Positions 32,443 through 40,510 are shown, counted from the stretch's first letter. The stretch: 42,606 nt of DNA from CAYJPK01 sp964372035 (GCA_964372035.1 CAYJPK010000009.1:1-42606), one strand, 5' to 3'. Notes: generated by a model not told the origin, from the sequence alone. Program-made: numbers and translations.

Positions 32443-33245
32443 TGCTTTAAACTCTCCTTCCAATGCGGAATTACAATATTAAATTCTTCTTTTAAACTTG
32501 ATTTATCAAGCACGCTGTAAAATGGACGTGTTGCCTTAGTAGGGTATCTTTCAGATGGGATAGGGCTTATTTCACATGTTATATTAGACTGTTGCATGAT
32601 TTCTATTGCAAAATCATACCAAGAGCAAACACCTTCGTTAGTATAATGATAAACAGCCTTTTGTTCATCTTTAATCTGTGGCAAAATTTGCACAATTGCA
32701 CTTGCTAAATCAAAGGCATAAGTAGGCGAGCCAATTTGATCAGCCACAACATTAAGCGCATCACGTTCGCTTCCAAGCTTTCTCATGGTTTTAACAAAAT
32801 TGCTACCAAAGCTAGAATAGACCCAAGCGGTGCGAATGATTATAGCTGTTTGTGCACATTCCATCACTTCAATTTCGCCCTCAAGCTTTGTCTTGCCATA
32901 AACGCTAGCAGGGATAGCAATATCCTTTGGTTTATAAGGCTTATGGTTTTTACCATCAAAAACATAATCTGTTGAGATATGTATAAGTTTTGCGCCTGTT
33001 TGTGCAAGATACTTTGGAGCAAGTGCATTTACCTTATGGCATAATTCTGCATCATCTTCAGCCTTATCAACTGCGGTATAGGCAGCACAATTTATGATAG
33101 TATCAATTTTATTTTCTTTAACAAAGTCATTAATAGAAGCAGGATTTGTTATATCTAGCTCTTCAATGTCGGTAAAAATAGCAGATGGAAGAAGTTTTCT
33201 TAATTCTGAACCTAATTGACCATTAGCACCCGTAACTAATAACAT
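32424..33245 (-). CDS. rfbD: dTDP-4-dehydrorhamnose reductase
   Basis: 273 residues. Motifs: TGANGQLGSEL at the N-terminus, HISTDYVFDG, and YGKTKLEGE with the catalytic Tyr and Lys. It performs the last step to dTDP-L-rhamnose. The ATG at 33245 is chosen over an in-frame TTG 6 nt earlier because AGGAG is then 8-9 nt upstream. It overlaps the 3' end of rfbC by 23 nt. Confidence 0.95.
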   Translation of the reverse strand: MLLVTGANGQLGSELRKLLPSAIFTDIEELDITNPASINDFVKENKIDTIINCAAYTAVDKAEDDAELCHKVNALAPKYLAQTGAKLIHISTDYVFDGKNHKPYKPKDIAIPASVYGKTKLEGEIEVMECAQTAIIIRTAWVYSSFGSNFVKTMRKLGSERDALNVVADQIGSPTYAFDLASAIVQILPQIKDEQKAVYHYTNEGVCSWYDFAIEIMQQSNITCEISPIPSERYPTKATRPFYSVLDKSSLKEEFNIVIPHWKESLKQCLNQF

Positions 33246-33774
33246 TTGCAAAGTCTCCTAGTATTTTATCTTTATCAGAAATTATAGCCTTGTCAGCTGG
33301 TATTTTCCAGTCAATATTAAGCGCCATATCATCAAATTTAACACCAATTTCAGAGTTTTTATTATAAAGATTATCACATTTATAAGCAAAAATAGCAGTT
33401 TCGCTTAAAACTGAAAAACCATGCAAAAATCCACGAGGTAAAAAGAATTGGCGATTGTTTTCAGCTGAAAGTTCAACAGCAACATGTTGCCCAAAAGTTG
33501 GCGAACCATGGCGAATATCGACAGCAACATCTAAAACACAACCCTCTAAAACTCGAACAAGTTTAGCTTGTGCATGTTCAGCATTTTGAGCATGTAGTCC
33601 ACGAATTACGCCATAGCTTGACTTAGATTGATTGTCTTGTAAAAATATATTATTGATGCCATTTTCTTTAAAAACATCATGGTTATAGCTTTCAAAAAAA
33701 TAACCTCTATCATCAGAAAATACACGAGGTTCGATGATAAAAAGACCTTCAATTTTAGTCTTAATAAAGTTCAT
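33223..33774 (-). CDS. rfbC: dTDP-4-dehydrorhamnose 3,5-epimerase
   Basis: 183 residues, a cupin-fold epimerase of normal length. Motifs: EPRVFSDDRGYFFESYN, IRGLHAQ with the catalytic His, and PRGFLHGFSVLSE. The ATG at 33774 lies in the last codons of rfbA (14-nt overlap). It converts the 4-keto intermediate to the L-configuration for RfbD. Confidence 0.95.
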   Translation of the reverse strand: MNFIKTKIEGLFIIEPRVFSDDRGYFFESYNHDVFKENGINNIFLQDNQSKSSYGVIRGLHAQNAEHAQAKLVRVLEGCVLDVAVDIRHGSPTFGQHVAVELSAENNRQFFLPRGFLHGFSVLSETAIFAYKCDNLYNKNSEIGVKFDDMALNIDWKIPADKAIISDKDKILGDFANVISYGC

Positions 33775-34648
33775 GCAATTCACCATATACTTTTTGCAAA
33801 TATGCTTTATAATCACCGTCTTTTAGCGAATTAATAATTTCAAGCATTTGCTCATTATTAATGAAGCCACGACGATATGCAATTTCTTCAATACAAGCAA
33901 TTTTTAAGCCTTGACGTTTTTCAATAATTTGCACAAATTGCCCTGATTCCATTAAGCTATCAGGAGTACCGGCATCAAGCCAAGCATTGCCACGCCCCAT
34001 AGGCACAACATTCATTCGCTCTTCATTAAGGTACATATTATTCAAATCAGTTATTTCAAGTTCGCCACGAGCAGATGGTTTAAGTTCCCTTGCCTTTTTA
34101 ACAATATCGCAAGGATAGAAATAAAGACCAACAGAGGCATAATTTGACTTAGGATTTTTTGGCTTTTCTTCAATAGAAATCGCTTTATAGTTTTTATCAA
34201 ATTCAACAACACCAAAACGCTCTGGATCAGAAACATGGTATGCAAAAATTGTTGCTTTAGATCTAGTGTTTTTATCCACTTCACTCTTGAAGAATTTCAT
34301 TTGTTCGCCCATGTAGAAGATATTGTCACCAAGAATAAGGCAAACATCATCATCGCCAATAAAATCAGCACCAATAGTGAAAGCTTGTGCAATGCCCTTT
34401 GGTTCAGGCTGGATAGCGTATTCAATAGAAAGACCTAATCTTTTACCATCACCAAATAATTTTTCAATATTAGGAGTATCTTGCGGAGTAGAAATTATTA
34501 GAATATCTTTAATTCCAAAGTTCATTATCGTTGATAGTGGGTAATATATCATTGGCTTGTCATAAACAGGTAATAACTGTTTAGATGTAGTCATTGTAAG
34601 TGGATAAAGTCTAGTGCCAGAGCCACCAGCAAGAATAATTCCCTTCAT
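33761..34648 (-). CDS. rfbA: Glucose-1-phosphate thymidylyltransferase
   Basis: 295 residues. N-terminal MKGIILAGGSGTRLYPLT with the nucleotide-binding loop, then YPLSTIMNFGIKDILII and LGDNIFYM, all typical of RfbA/RmlA. It makes dTDP-glucose from dTTP and glucose 1-phosphate. The second of two in-frame ATGs (34648) is preferred because GAGGG is 7 nt upstream, while the first (34654) touches that site. It is the first gene of the rhamnose operon. Confidence 0.95.
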   Translation of the reverse strand: MKGIILAGGSGTRLYPLTMTTSKQLLPVYDKPMIYYPLSTIMNFGIKDILIISTPQDTPNIEKLFGDGKRLGLSIEYAIQPEPKGIAQAFTIGADFIGDDDVCLILGDNIFYMGEQMKFFKSEVDKNTRSKATIFAYHVSDPERFGVVEFDKNYKAISIEEKPKNPKSNYASVGLYFYPCDIVKKARELKPSARGELEITDLNNMYLNEERMNVVPMGRGNAWLDAGTPDSLMESGQFVQIIEKRQGLKIACIEEIAYRRGFINNEQMLEIINSLKDGDYKAYLQKVYGELHELY

Positions 34649-34674
34649 TGGCATACCCTCAAATGTTTTTCCAT

Positions 34675-34703
34675 ATAGTAAGTTAGTTTTAGCTAGAAAT
34701 CAA
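34675..34703 (-). promoter_or_regulatory. Candidate promoter of the rhamnose operon
   Basis: On the minus strand TTGATT (34703-34698) and TACTAT (34680-34675) are 17 bp apart. Transcription would start near 34668, about 20 nt before rfbA. Confidence 0.5.
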
Positions 34704-34731
34704 GCCAAGATTTACATGTTTAAATAGCCAC

Positions 34732-34762
34732 AAAAAAGCACCCTTAGGATCAGTAAGGGTGC
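34732..34762 (-). terminator. Rho-independent terminator after the TctC-type gene
   Basis: On the minus strand GCACCCTTA, a 7-nt loop and TAAGGGTGC form a perfect 9-bp stem followed by TTTTTT. It lies 57 nt downstream of the binding-protein stop codon and insulates it from the rhamnose operon. Confidence 0.88.
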
Positions 34763-34818
34763 GGGTTAAGGAGAGTGCTTTTTATGCACTTTAGACTATT
34801 GTCTTTATATGAAAACTA

Positions 34819-35769
34819 TTATTTTTCGAGTTTAAAACCTTCAATAGCTTCAGCACTAACTTTTTTGTAATAATTCTTAGTATCTTCAGCGTTCATATAC
34901 ATTGGAGTTAAGAAGTTTCTTTTAATGTATTCTGCGTCCCAACGTGGAAGGTCAGTAATTTTTTTAAGCATGTCTTCATAGAACTTGATAGCTTCAGGAT
35001 CCATGTCTGGAGGACCGGCAATACTTCTTGCATCTGTGAAAGCTGAGTTTGGATAGCCTAATTCACCGATAGTCGGCACGTTTGCAAGCTCACCGCCATC
35101 ACGCTTAAATGAGAAAGTGAAAAGTGGAATAACTTTGCCTGCTTCAATTTGCGCTAAAGCTTCACTAGGATTTAAAACAGCTAAGTCAACATGCTTGCCA
35201 AGTAAAGCTGTTAATGCTTCACCAGAGCTATTAAATCTAACGTATTTAAAGTCAGAGCCAGTGTCTCTATTTAAGAGGATATAAGATAAATGGTCAGTGT
35301 TGCCCTTATGTGAACCACCGTAAGTCACACGACCTTTTTTACTTTTTTCAACAGCAGTTTTTAAATCTTTAATATCAGAATCAGCACGAGCACATAATAA
35401 TTGAGCATCAAAAGCAACTGTGCCTAAGTACGTTAAATCATTTGCTTTAACGTCCCAGTTATTTACGTACGAACCAAGTTCTTGCCCGCTATGTAGTACC
35501 ATTAAAGTGTGGTTGTCACCTTTTTTGCCTGCTACATAAGAAAAAGCAGATGCACCAGAGCCAGCTGGTCTATTCACAACCATAAAAGCAGAAGAAGTAA
35601 GGTTAGCGCCTTTTGCCATATCAGCAATAGTTCTAGCATTAACATCACTACCGCCACCAGGTGAAGATGGAACAACAAATTCAATGTCTTTGCTTGGTTG
35701 CCATGCAAAACTGCTTGATGCAAAACCTACTAAACCAAGAAAAAGTGCAGATAAAAGAACCTTTTTCAT
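34819..35769 (-). CDS. TctC/Bug-family periplasmic solute-binding protein
   Basis: 316 residues. The signal peptide is clear (MKKVLLSALFLGLVGFASSSFA, cleavage likely after residue 22). The mature part has the family pattern: VVPSSPGGGSDVNARTIA, then VVNRPAGSG, and later LNPSEALAQIEAGKV and PTIGELGYP. It is expected to bind a carboxylate in the periplasm for a tripartite tricarboxylate transporter. GGAGG precedes ATG 35769. No TctA or TctB membrane genes are nearby, so it is an orphan that either serves a transporter elsewhere or acts as a sensor component. Confidence 0.9.
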   Translation of the reverse strand: MKKVLLSALFLGLVGFASSSFAWQPSKDIEFVVPSSPGGGSDVNARTIADMAKGANLTSSAFMVVNRPAGSGASAFSYVAGKKGDNHTLMVLHSGQELGSYVNNWDVKANDLTYLGTVAFDAQLLCARADSDIKDLKTAVEKSKKGRVTYGGSHKGNTDHLSYILLNRDTGSDFKYVRFNSSGEALTALLGKHVDLAVLNPSEALAQIEAGKVIPLFTFSFKRDGGELANVPTIGELGYPNSAFTDARSIAGPPDMDPEAIKFYEDMLKKITDLPRWDAEYIKRNFLTPMYMNAEDTKNYYKKVSAEAIEGFKLEK

Positions 35770-35870
35770 CTTAAATATCCTCCAAATTATTTTTTAACGA
35801 ATGCTATACTAAAACACGCTTTTTAAAATTAAATGCAGAAATAATACTAAAAAAACATATATTTTATTTT

Positions 35871-35916
35871 GTGGCATAAGGCATCAATATATAAATATAT
35901 TTAAGCCTTATACCAC
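35871..35916 (-). terminator. Hairpin after the CooS-like operon, possible weak terminator
   Basis: GTGGCATAAGGC (35871-35882) and GCCTTATACCAC (35905-35916) pair with one mismatch that becomes a G-U wobble in minus-strand RNA. The 22-nt loop is AT-only and itself nearly palindromic. It lies about 20 nt after the last gene of the minus-strand operon. A T7 run occurs only some 15-20 nt further on, so termination efficiency is uncertain. Confidence 0.5.
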
Positions 35917-35935
35917 GCACTTTAAGGGCAAGGTC

Positions 35936-36571
35936 TTAAAATGGCTCAACGCTATATTGAGCACAAAATTCTTCTAATAATTGAGCAGCACGAACAGGGT
36001 TAAAAAGTCCACACTGACAAGGTCTTGAAATCTCAATTCCAGCTTGTTCAGGAGTGATTTGACCTTTTTTTATTTGACGAACTAAAATACCAACAAGACC
36101 ACGTGATACCATCGCATGACCGCACATAGTAGTCATTTCAAGTATTTTTTCATCAGGTAATGCATCTGTATCGCCAAGTATGCCAAGTGAATGTTCAATA
36201 GCAAAAGGCTTTACATGGGCATGCTCACAGCAAGTGAATAAATTATCCATCAAGCCAGATAATGTAACTGATACACCAAGTTCAGCTTCCTTTAAGTCGC
36301 TTAGCATATTTGTTAATGATTCTTCGTTATCATAAACAATGTGAGTTGTACTTGTTAAGCCAGAGCGAAGATAATCAATATCAAAATCCATTTGGTTACC
36401 ACGCTTAGAGTCACCACTATTAACAGGAGTTTGTTTATGCGCAATATCCCAGAATTTTTTTAACTTTTCAGCAATGCCAACGTGGTTGAAGCCAACAGCA
36501 GGAGTTGCATGTAAAGGAAAGTCTATAGCTAAGCTTTCTTTTTTACCTTTTCTATGTAGGGTATGTGTCAT
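35936..36571 (-). CDS. Unknown Cys/His-rich protein of the CooS-like operon
   Basis: 211 residues without a recognised domain and without signal peptide or membrane helix. Clustered potential ligands are CCEHAHVK in the middle, MCGHAM, and PCQCG near the C-terminus, which suggests metal or iron-sulfur binding. Its ATG overlaps the stop of the preceding ferredoxin gene as ATGA, so the two proteins are probably made in equal amounts and work together. It is the last gene of the operon. It could be a cluster-assembly factor, a subunit, or the substrate-specific component. Confidence 0.75.
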   Translation of the reverse strand: MTHTLHRKGKKESLAIDFPLHATPAVGFNHVGIAEKLKKFWDIAHKQTPVNSGDSKRGNQMDFDIDYLRSGLTSTTHIVYDNEESLTNMLSDLKEAELGVSVTLSGLMDNLFTCCEHAHVKPFAIEHSLGILGDTDALPDEKILEMTTMCGHAMVSRGLVGILVRQIKKGQITPEQAGIEISRPCQCGLFNPVRAAQLLEEFCAQYSVEPF

Positions 36572-37320
36572 TTTGTCACCTCAGCATTTTTAGCAAGTGG
36601 ACGCCCAAGACCAGTATTCATTTTAATGTTTGGGGCAGGTGTCCAGTTAATATCTTCAAGAACCTTTAAAGTTGGTGGTGTACCGTCTGGTTCAAGCGGA
36701 GCAAAGAAATCCACACTAAATGGGCATTTTACTATTGATGAAACTTCACGAATAGTATTTAAAATAGCAGGAGCTTCTTCAATCTTAACAACCATCTCAA
36801 TGATAGCTGAAAGAACTTTCTCATTTTTTACTTCATCTTTAAAAGTACCAATATGAGGATTTTCCATAACCATAGTACAAGGGTTAACAGGCTCAAACTC
36901 AACGTTTAATTTAGCAAGTGCCATTGCAACCTTTTCAACTTCACTAAAACGAGCACCAACAGAAGGTCTACCCATTTCACAAGCAATCCCACAATAACCA
37001 CGTGGCACACGACCTGTGATTTCAATTGTTTTCATTTCTTCAGTACCACGTCCAGGAACGTTAGTCTTTGGGTGAACAACTAATGGATCACTGAATTGCT
37101 GTCTAAGTGTGCGTGGATATTCATAATCTGGCATAAATATAGCACCAGTACTACAAGCACCAGAACGATAACAAACACCACAATCAACACACTCATCTTC
37201 ATTTATTTGATAATAATATCTACCTGTGTCAGGGTTTTTGCGACGTGTCATGCAAATTCCAAGAGCACAAAACTCAGAACACTGCCCACACCCAGCACAT
37301 TTATTTTCATCTATTCGCAT
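36568..37320 (-). CDS. 2[4Fe-4S] ferredoxin domain fused to an unknown C-terminal domain
   Basis: 250 residues. The first about 75 contain two cluster motifs, CAGCGQCSEFC and CVDCGVCYRSGAC (the last Cys spacing is one longer than usual). The remaining about 170 residues, from ITGRVPRGYCGIACEMGRPSVG onward, match nothing I know; they contain CGIAC, a NPCTMV segment and an IVKCPFSV segment. ATG 37320 is right because the ferredoxin motif starts six residues later and further upstream would be translated reductase sequence; it overlaps the reductase gene by 14 nt. It probably passes electrons between the FAD reductase and another member of this operon. Confidence 0.82.
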   Translation of the reverse strand: MRIDENKCAGCGQCSEFCALGICMTRRKNPDTGRYYYQINEDECVDCGVCYRSGACSTGAIFMPDYEYPRTLRQQFSDPLVVHPKTNVPGRGTEEMKTIEITGRVPRGYCGIACEMGRPSVGARFSEVEKVAMALAKLNVEFEPVNPCTMVMENPHIGTFKDEVKNEKVLSAIIEMVVKIEEAPAILNTIREVSSIVKCPFSVDFFAPLEPDGTPPTLKVLEDINWTPAPNIKMNTGLGRPLAKNAEVTK

Positions 37321-38542
37321 ATAAAAACTCCATATGAGTATTTTTTGGAACTTCACTATGGAAGTCAAAGCCATCACTAAGGACATTGAGTTTTGAAATA
37401 TCAACTTGTTGTTGGATTATTTTACCAAACACACCAGCATTTTCGATATTTCCGATACATAAAGCAGCTTTTAACTTATTATCTCTAATAATTAATTTTT
37501 TATACATCTTATCATTTTGCTTATACTCAATTGTATCGCCTTCAACACCAACAACATCTCCATATGAAACAATTGCAATATCAGCAATGCTTACAGAGTT
37601 CATGTTGATTTCTGGCTCAAAAAACTTAGTTTTTCCAAGCATGTTACAAGCAGCAGCAAAGCCCTGATTAACAGCAACAGGCCAAATTGCAGGTATTGTT
37701 TGAGCTACACCAAGAACTTTGTACTGGCAAACATCACCAGCAGCAAAAATAAATTCATTGCTAGTGCATTGACGCTCATCAACTATAATACCTTGCTCAA
37801 TATCAATATTAGCCGTTCTTGCTAATTCTAATCTTGGGCGAACACCAACAGCACAAACTACAAAGTCAGCTTCATATGTACCGTTACTAGTTTCAACAAT
37901 GCAAAGTTCATCATTGTTATCAATCTTTTTAACCATGGTGTTAGTTAAAAGCTGAACACCTTTTTGCTCAACTTTTTTGGCAATTATGCTAGAACCTTCA
38001 GCATCAAGTTGACGTGGCATAACTCTATCCATAGCTTCAATAAGAATTGTTTCAACTCCAAGTGATGCAATTGCAAGAGCATTTTTTATACCAATTAAAC
38101 CAGAACCAATCACAATGGCACGTTTAGAATTTAGAGCTTTTTCACGTACATTTAAGCCATCTTCCATCGTCCATAATGTAAATACATTCTTGGTTTTTTC
38201 GCCAATAAAACCAGGTCGAACAGATTCTGAGCCTGTTGCTAAAAGCAAGCGATAGTACGGTATTTCACGACCATCTTCTAAAATGACAAGCTTTTTTTCA
38301 GCATCAATTTTACTTGCTTTAACACCAGTTATGCAGTCAACCCCTAGTTCTGCATATTCTTCATTTGTACATAAAACAGAACGCTCAACAGGCTTTCCTT
38401 TAATAATATCTGGCAAATCAATGCGGCTATAAAATCCTCGTAGCTCATCACAAATCATAGTTATCTTTGTGTTTGGCTTTTTACGGCGGATTTCTTTAAC
38501 TGCAGCGTTTGCAGCTGGGCCTTGCCCAATCACTACAATCAT
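37307..38542 (-). CDS. FAD-dependent NAD(P)H oxidoreductase
   Basis: 411 residues of the pyridine nucleotide-disulphide oxidoreductase class I type. The FAD motif is GQGPAANAAVKEIRR at the N-terminus (Gln replaces the middle position of GxGxxA/G), the NAD(P)H motif is IGSGLIGIKNALAIA near 147, and FAAGDV marks the second FAD contact. There is no redox-active CxxC. This resembles the reductases in CO-dehydrogenase operons and rubredoxin/nitrite reductase flavoproteins. It lies 10 nt after the CooS-like gene and would link the iron-sulfur proteins to the NAD(P)H pool. Confidence 0.9.
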   Translation of the reverse strand: MIVVIGQGPAANAAVKEIRRKKPNTKITMICDELRGFYSRIDLPDIIKGKPVERSVLCTNEEYAELGVDCITGVKASKIDAEKKLVILEDGREIPYYRLLLATGSESVRPGFIGEKTKNVFTLWTMEDGLNVREKALNSKRAIVIGSGLIGIKNALAIASLGVETILIEAMDRVMPRQLDAEGSSIIAKKVEQKGVQLLTNTMVKKIDNNDELCIVETSNGTYEADFVVCAVGVRPRLELARTANIDIEQGIIVDERQCTSNEFIFAAGDVCQYKVLGVAQTIPAIWPVAVNQGFAAACNMLGKTKFFEPEINMNSVSIADIAIVSYGDVVGVEGDTIEYKQNDKMYKKLIIRDNKLKAALCIGNIENAGVFGKIIQQQVDISKLNVLSDGFDFHSEVPKNTHMEFLYANR

Positions 38543-38552
38543 GATTAGCTCC

Positions 38553-39809
38553 TTAGTTTAAAAAACTTAAGCTATCTACATCGTCGAGAGGCATGATAAG
38601 ACCACCTAAATCATCACTGCTTAGACCATTTAAGTAGCTTGCACCAATATATGTTTTTGCACCACTTGCAGCAAAAGCAAGAGCAATAGCTAATGCTTCA
38701 GTATTTACAAATTCAGGCATAACAGCAAAGAAAGGCTTCTTAGCTTCTTCAGCAATTTTAAATAACTGTGCTACTTCATAAGATGAGCCAAAGTTCCAAA
38801 CCTTAGCTTCAAGTTCAGGCGCACATAAGCCAGCTCTTGCAAGTGATGCGCCTGCGCAACCACTTGTTGCAACAGCATAACCTTCTTTAAGAAGTGCAAC
38901 AGCAAGTTTAATAAATGAAGCGTCTTGAGTGTTATGAATATTACCCTCACCACCAAGGTATACAACACCCTTAGCAGGAATATCTTTTGCACTAAGTTCT
39001 GGTTTAATTACTGCTTGGTTTACATCGCTTGAAACACAACAATTAAAGCCACTACGTTTAGCTAAACCAGTTTTTGCAGCAGCAATAGCTTCACTTTCAC
39101 AGTTGTCAGAATAAGCATAGATACAGGTGATTTTATTGTCTGCAGCAAGTCTTGCAACATTTGGCATTGCGCCTTTACCAATAATGATAGCATCAACAAC
39201 ACCAGTAAGAATAGCTAATTCTTGAGTGTTTGCATTACCAGCAATAGCAATACCTAAGCCTTCATTACCACCAATTGTTACAGGATTGATATTTTCAGCT
39301 TGTTTTAATTCGTCTACAATTGTGCTGTCTACTTCGCCAACGATTAAAATATTTGCCATATGTGCTTTTAAGCTACCAAGTCCAGCGTCTACAACAACTT
39401 GAGTATTATCTGTTTCAGTTTCTTCTATTATTTCTTTTGCTTTAGCACCAATGCCACTAAGTAAGTCAGCAATGTCGCTAGCACCGATAAAACTAGTATC
39501 AATGCAGATAGGATTGTTTGTTGCTAAGCCTAAGTTTACTAAGCCTTTGCTTGCTTTTGTAAATAAATCTTTAGCTTGAATATCCTTTTTATTGTAACCG
39601 CAAACAGTTAATTCTTCACCAGTTCCAAATGGATTAATGCGACAAGGTCCATTAAAACAATCGGTACAAGTTAAACCAAGGCGAGTAAAGCCGCACTGTG
39701 GTTGCATTTTTTCAAGTCTATCCCAAGCTGTATTTATATTTTGCTTTTTAGCAACAATTAAAATTTCATTACTCTGCTCATCAGCAGTTTTTCTAAAAAG
39801 TCTATTCAT
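38553..39809 (-). CDS. Short CooS-like protein (CO-dehydrogenase fold) lacking most active-site ligands
   Basis: 418 residues against about 630 for CooS. The N-terminus keeps the CooS signature (TAWDRLEKMQPQCG, GPCRINPFG). Cys48, Cys51, Cys56 and Cys70 occupy the same numbers as the B-cluster ligands of Carboxydothermus CODH-II; Cys39 of the intersubunit D cluster is kept but Cys47 is Thr. The C-cluster ligands are mostly gone by motif alignment: HGH is VGEV (157-160), CCTGNE is IGGNE (179-183), DVQC is GKGA (211-214), GCNN is GEGN (287-290), and GSC is GSS (341-343). Only the TGC-type Cys318 remains. CO oxidation is therefore unlikely; an electron-transfer or new catalytic role is inferred. 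Two nt follow the CooF-like gene. Confidence 0.85.
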   Translation of the reverse strand: MNRLFRKTADEQSNEILIVAKKQNINTAWDRLEKMQPQCGFTRLGLTCTDCFNGPCRINPFGTGEELTVCGYNKKDIQAKDLFTKASKGLVNLGLATNNPICIDTSFIGASDIADLLSGIGAKAKEIIEETETDNTQVVVDAGLGSLKAHMANILIVGEVDSTIVDELKQAENINPVTIGGNEGLGIAIAGNANTQELAILTGVVDAIIIGKGAMPNVARLAADNKITCIYAYSDNCESEAIAAAKTGLAKRSGFNCCVSSDVNQAVIKPELSAKDIPAKGVVYLGGEGNIHNTQDASFIKLAVALLKEGYAVATSGCAGASLARAGLCAPELEAKVWNFGSSYEVAQLFKIAEEAKKPFFAVMPEFVNTEALAIALAFAASGAKTYIGASYLNGLSSDDLGGLIMPLDDVDSLSFLN

Positions 39810-39811
39810 TA

Positions 39812-40354
39812 TCAGTTCTCCTCACATTTATAATCAGGGCAACATGCACCAGTTTTATCGTTTACAAATAAAGTTGCTACGTTATTTCTTTTAATACGCA
39901 AAATTTCAGCAAAATCTTCTTCATTGCAATTTTGCAACGCACCAGTAGGGCACGATGCAACGCAAGCAGGCTCGTCCATATGCAAGCAAGCATCACATTT
40001 CATTGCAACTTGATACTCAGACGAAGCTGAAATAGCGCCGAATGGACAAGTCATAACACACATCCAACAACCACGACATTTATCCTGATCTAAACTGATT
40101 AACTGATCCTTTTCTTCTCTTTGAAGTGCTCCGGAAGGGCACACAGCTAAACAAGGTGCAGCCTGACAATGACGGCACTGTAAAGCAAAAGATTTATCGT
40201 TGTTTCCACTAACTTTAACACGTGCTTTTGGCTTAATTTCTTCATTAGCAGCACCAATTAAAGTTTGTGATAAAGAGCCACGTTTAATAGCGCATGCAAG
40301 CTCGCAAGTCTTACAGCCTAAACAACGGTCTTGATCAACCCATATTCTTCTCAT
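39812..40354 (-). CDS. CooF-like four-cluster ferredoxin
   Basis: 180 residues with four [4Fe-4S] Cys motifs: CLGCKTCELAC, CRHCQAAPCLAVC, CRGCWMCVMTC and CDACLHMDEPACVASC, the DMSO-reductase-B/CooF pattern. A further CCPDYKC group is at the C-terminus. The ATG at 40354 is chosen: GAGG is 6 nt upstream, and the sigma-54 promoter would place the RNA start near 40400, too close to the ATG at 40390. As first gene of the operon it should carry electrons to or from the CooS-like protein's B cluster, as CooF does for CooS. Confidence 0.88.
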   Translation of the reverse strand: MRRIWVDQDRCLGCKTCELACAIKRGSLSQTLIGAANEEIKPKARVKVSGNNDKSFALQCRHCQAAPCLAVCPSGALQREEKDQLISLDQDKCRGCWMCVMTCPFGAISASSEYQVAMKCDACLHMDEPACVASCPTGALQNCNEEDFAEILRIKRNNVATLFVNDKTGACCPDYKCEEN

Positions 40355-40411
40355 TGCTAACCTCAACAATATAGTTGTTATAAATTTCATATATCCTTAT
40401 TTAGTTTAAAT

Positions 40412-40426
40412 GCAATAAAAGTGCCA
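40412..40426 (-). promoter_or_regulatory. Sigma-54 (-24/-12) promoter of the CooS-like operon
   Basis: The minus strand reads TTGGCACTTTTATTGCA (40427-40411). It contains the consensus TGGCAC-N5-TTGCA with GG and GC separated by exactly 10 nt. The predicted start of transcription is near 40400, giving about 46 nt of leader before the CooF-like ATG. A divergently transcribed sigma-54 activator gene lies upstream. This is among the best-supported regulatory sites in the window. Confidence 0.9.
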
Positions 40427-40510
40427 AGGCTTAAAATATTTTTTATGTCTGATAAAATAAGTGCTTATCTAAAATTATTTGATTTGAGTTAGCGTGAGTA
40501 TAATAATGTT

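Noticed and set aside
37321..37404. Longer N-terminus for the ferredoxin fusion
   Set aside because: The frame is open to an ATG at 37404, but this would translate reductase-coding sequence as a hydrophobic stretch. The ferredoxin fold begins right after the ATG at 37320.
36563..37667. Open frames on the plus strand across the CooS-like operon
   Set aside because: Several are 80-100 codons long, but they are antisense to well-supported iron-sulfur and FAD protein genes, lack ribosome sites and show low-complexity translations.
38553..39809. Annotation as an active anaerobic CO dehydrogenase (cooS)
   Set aside because: The N-terminal signature invites this name, but five of six C-cluster ligand motifs are replaced and the protein is about 200 residues short. 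The neutral term CooS-like is used.
40355..40390. Upstream ATG (40390) for the CooF-like gene
   Set aside because: It lies about 10 nt from the start of transcription predicted by the sigma-54 promoter and has no ribosome site. The ATG at 40354 has GAGG.
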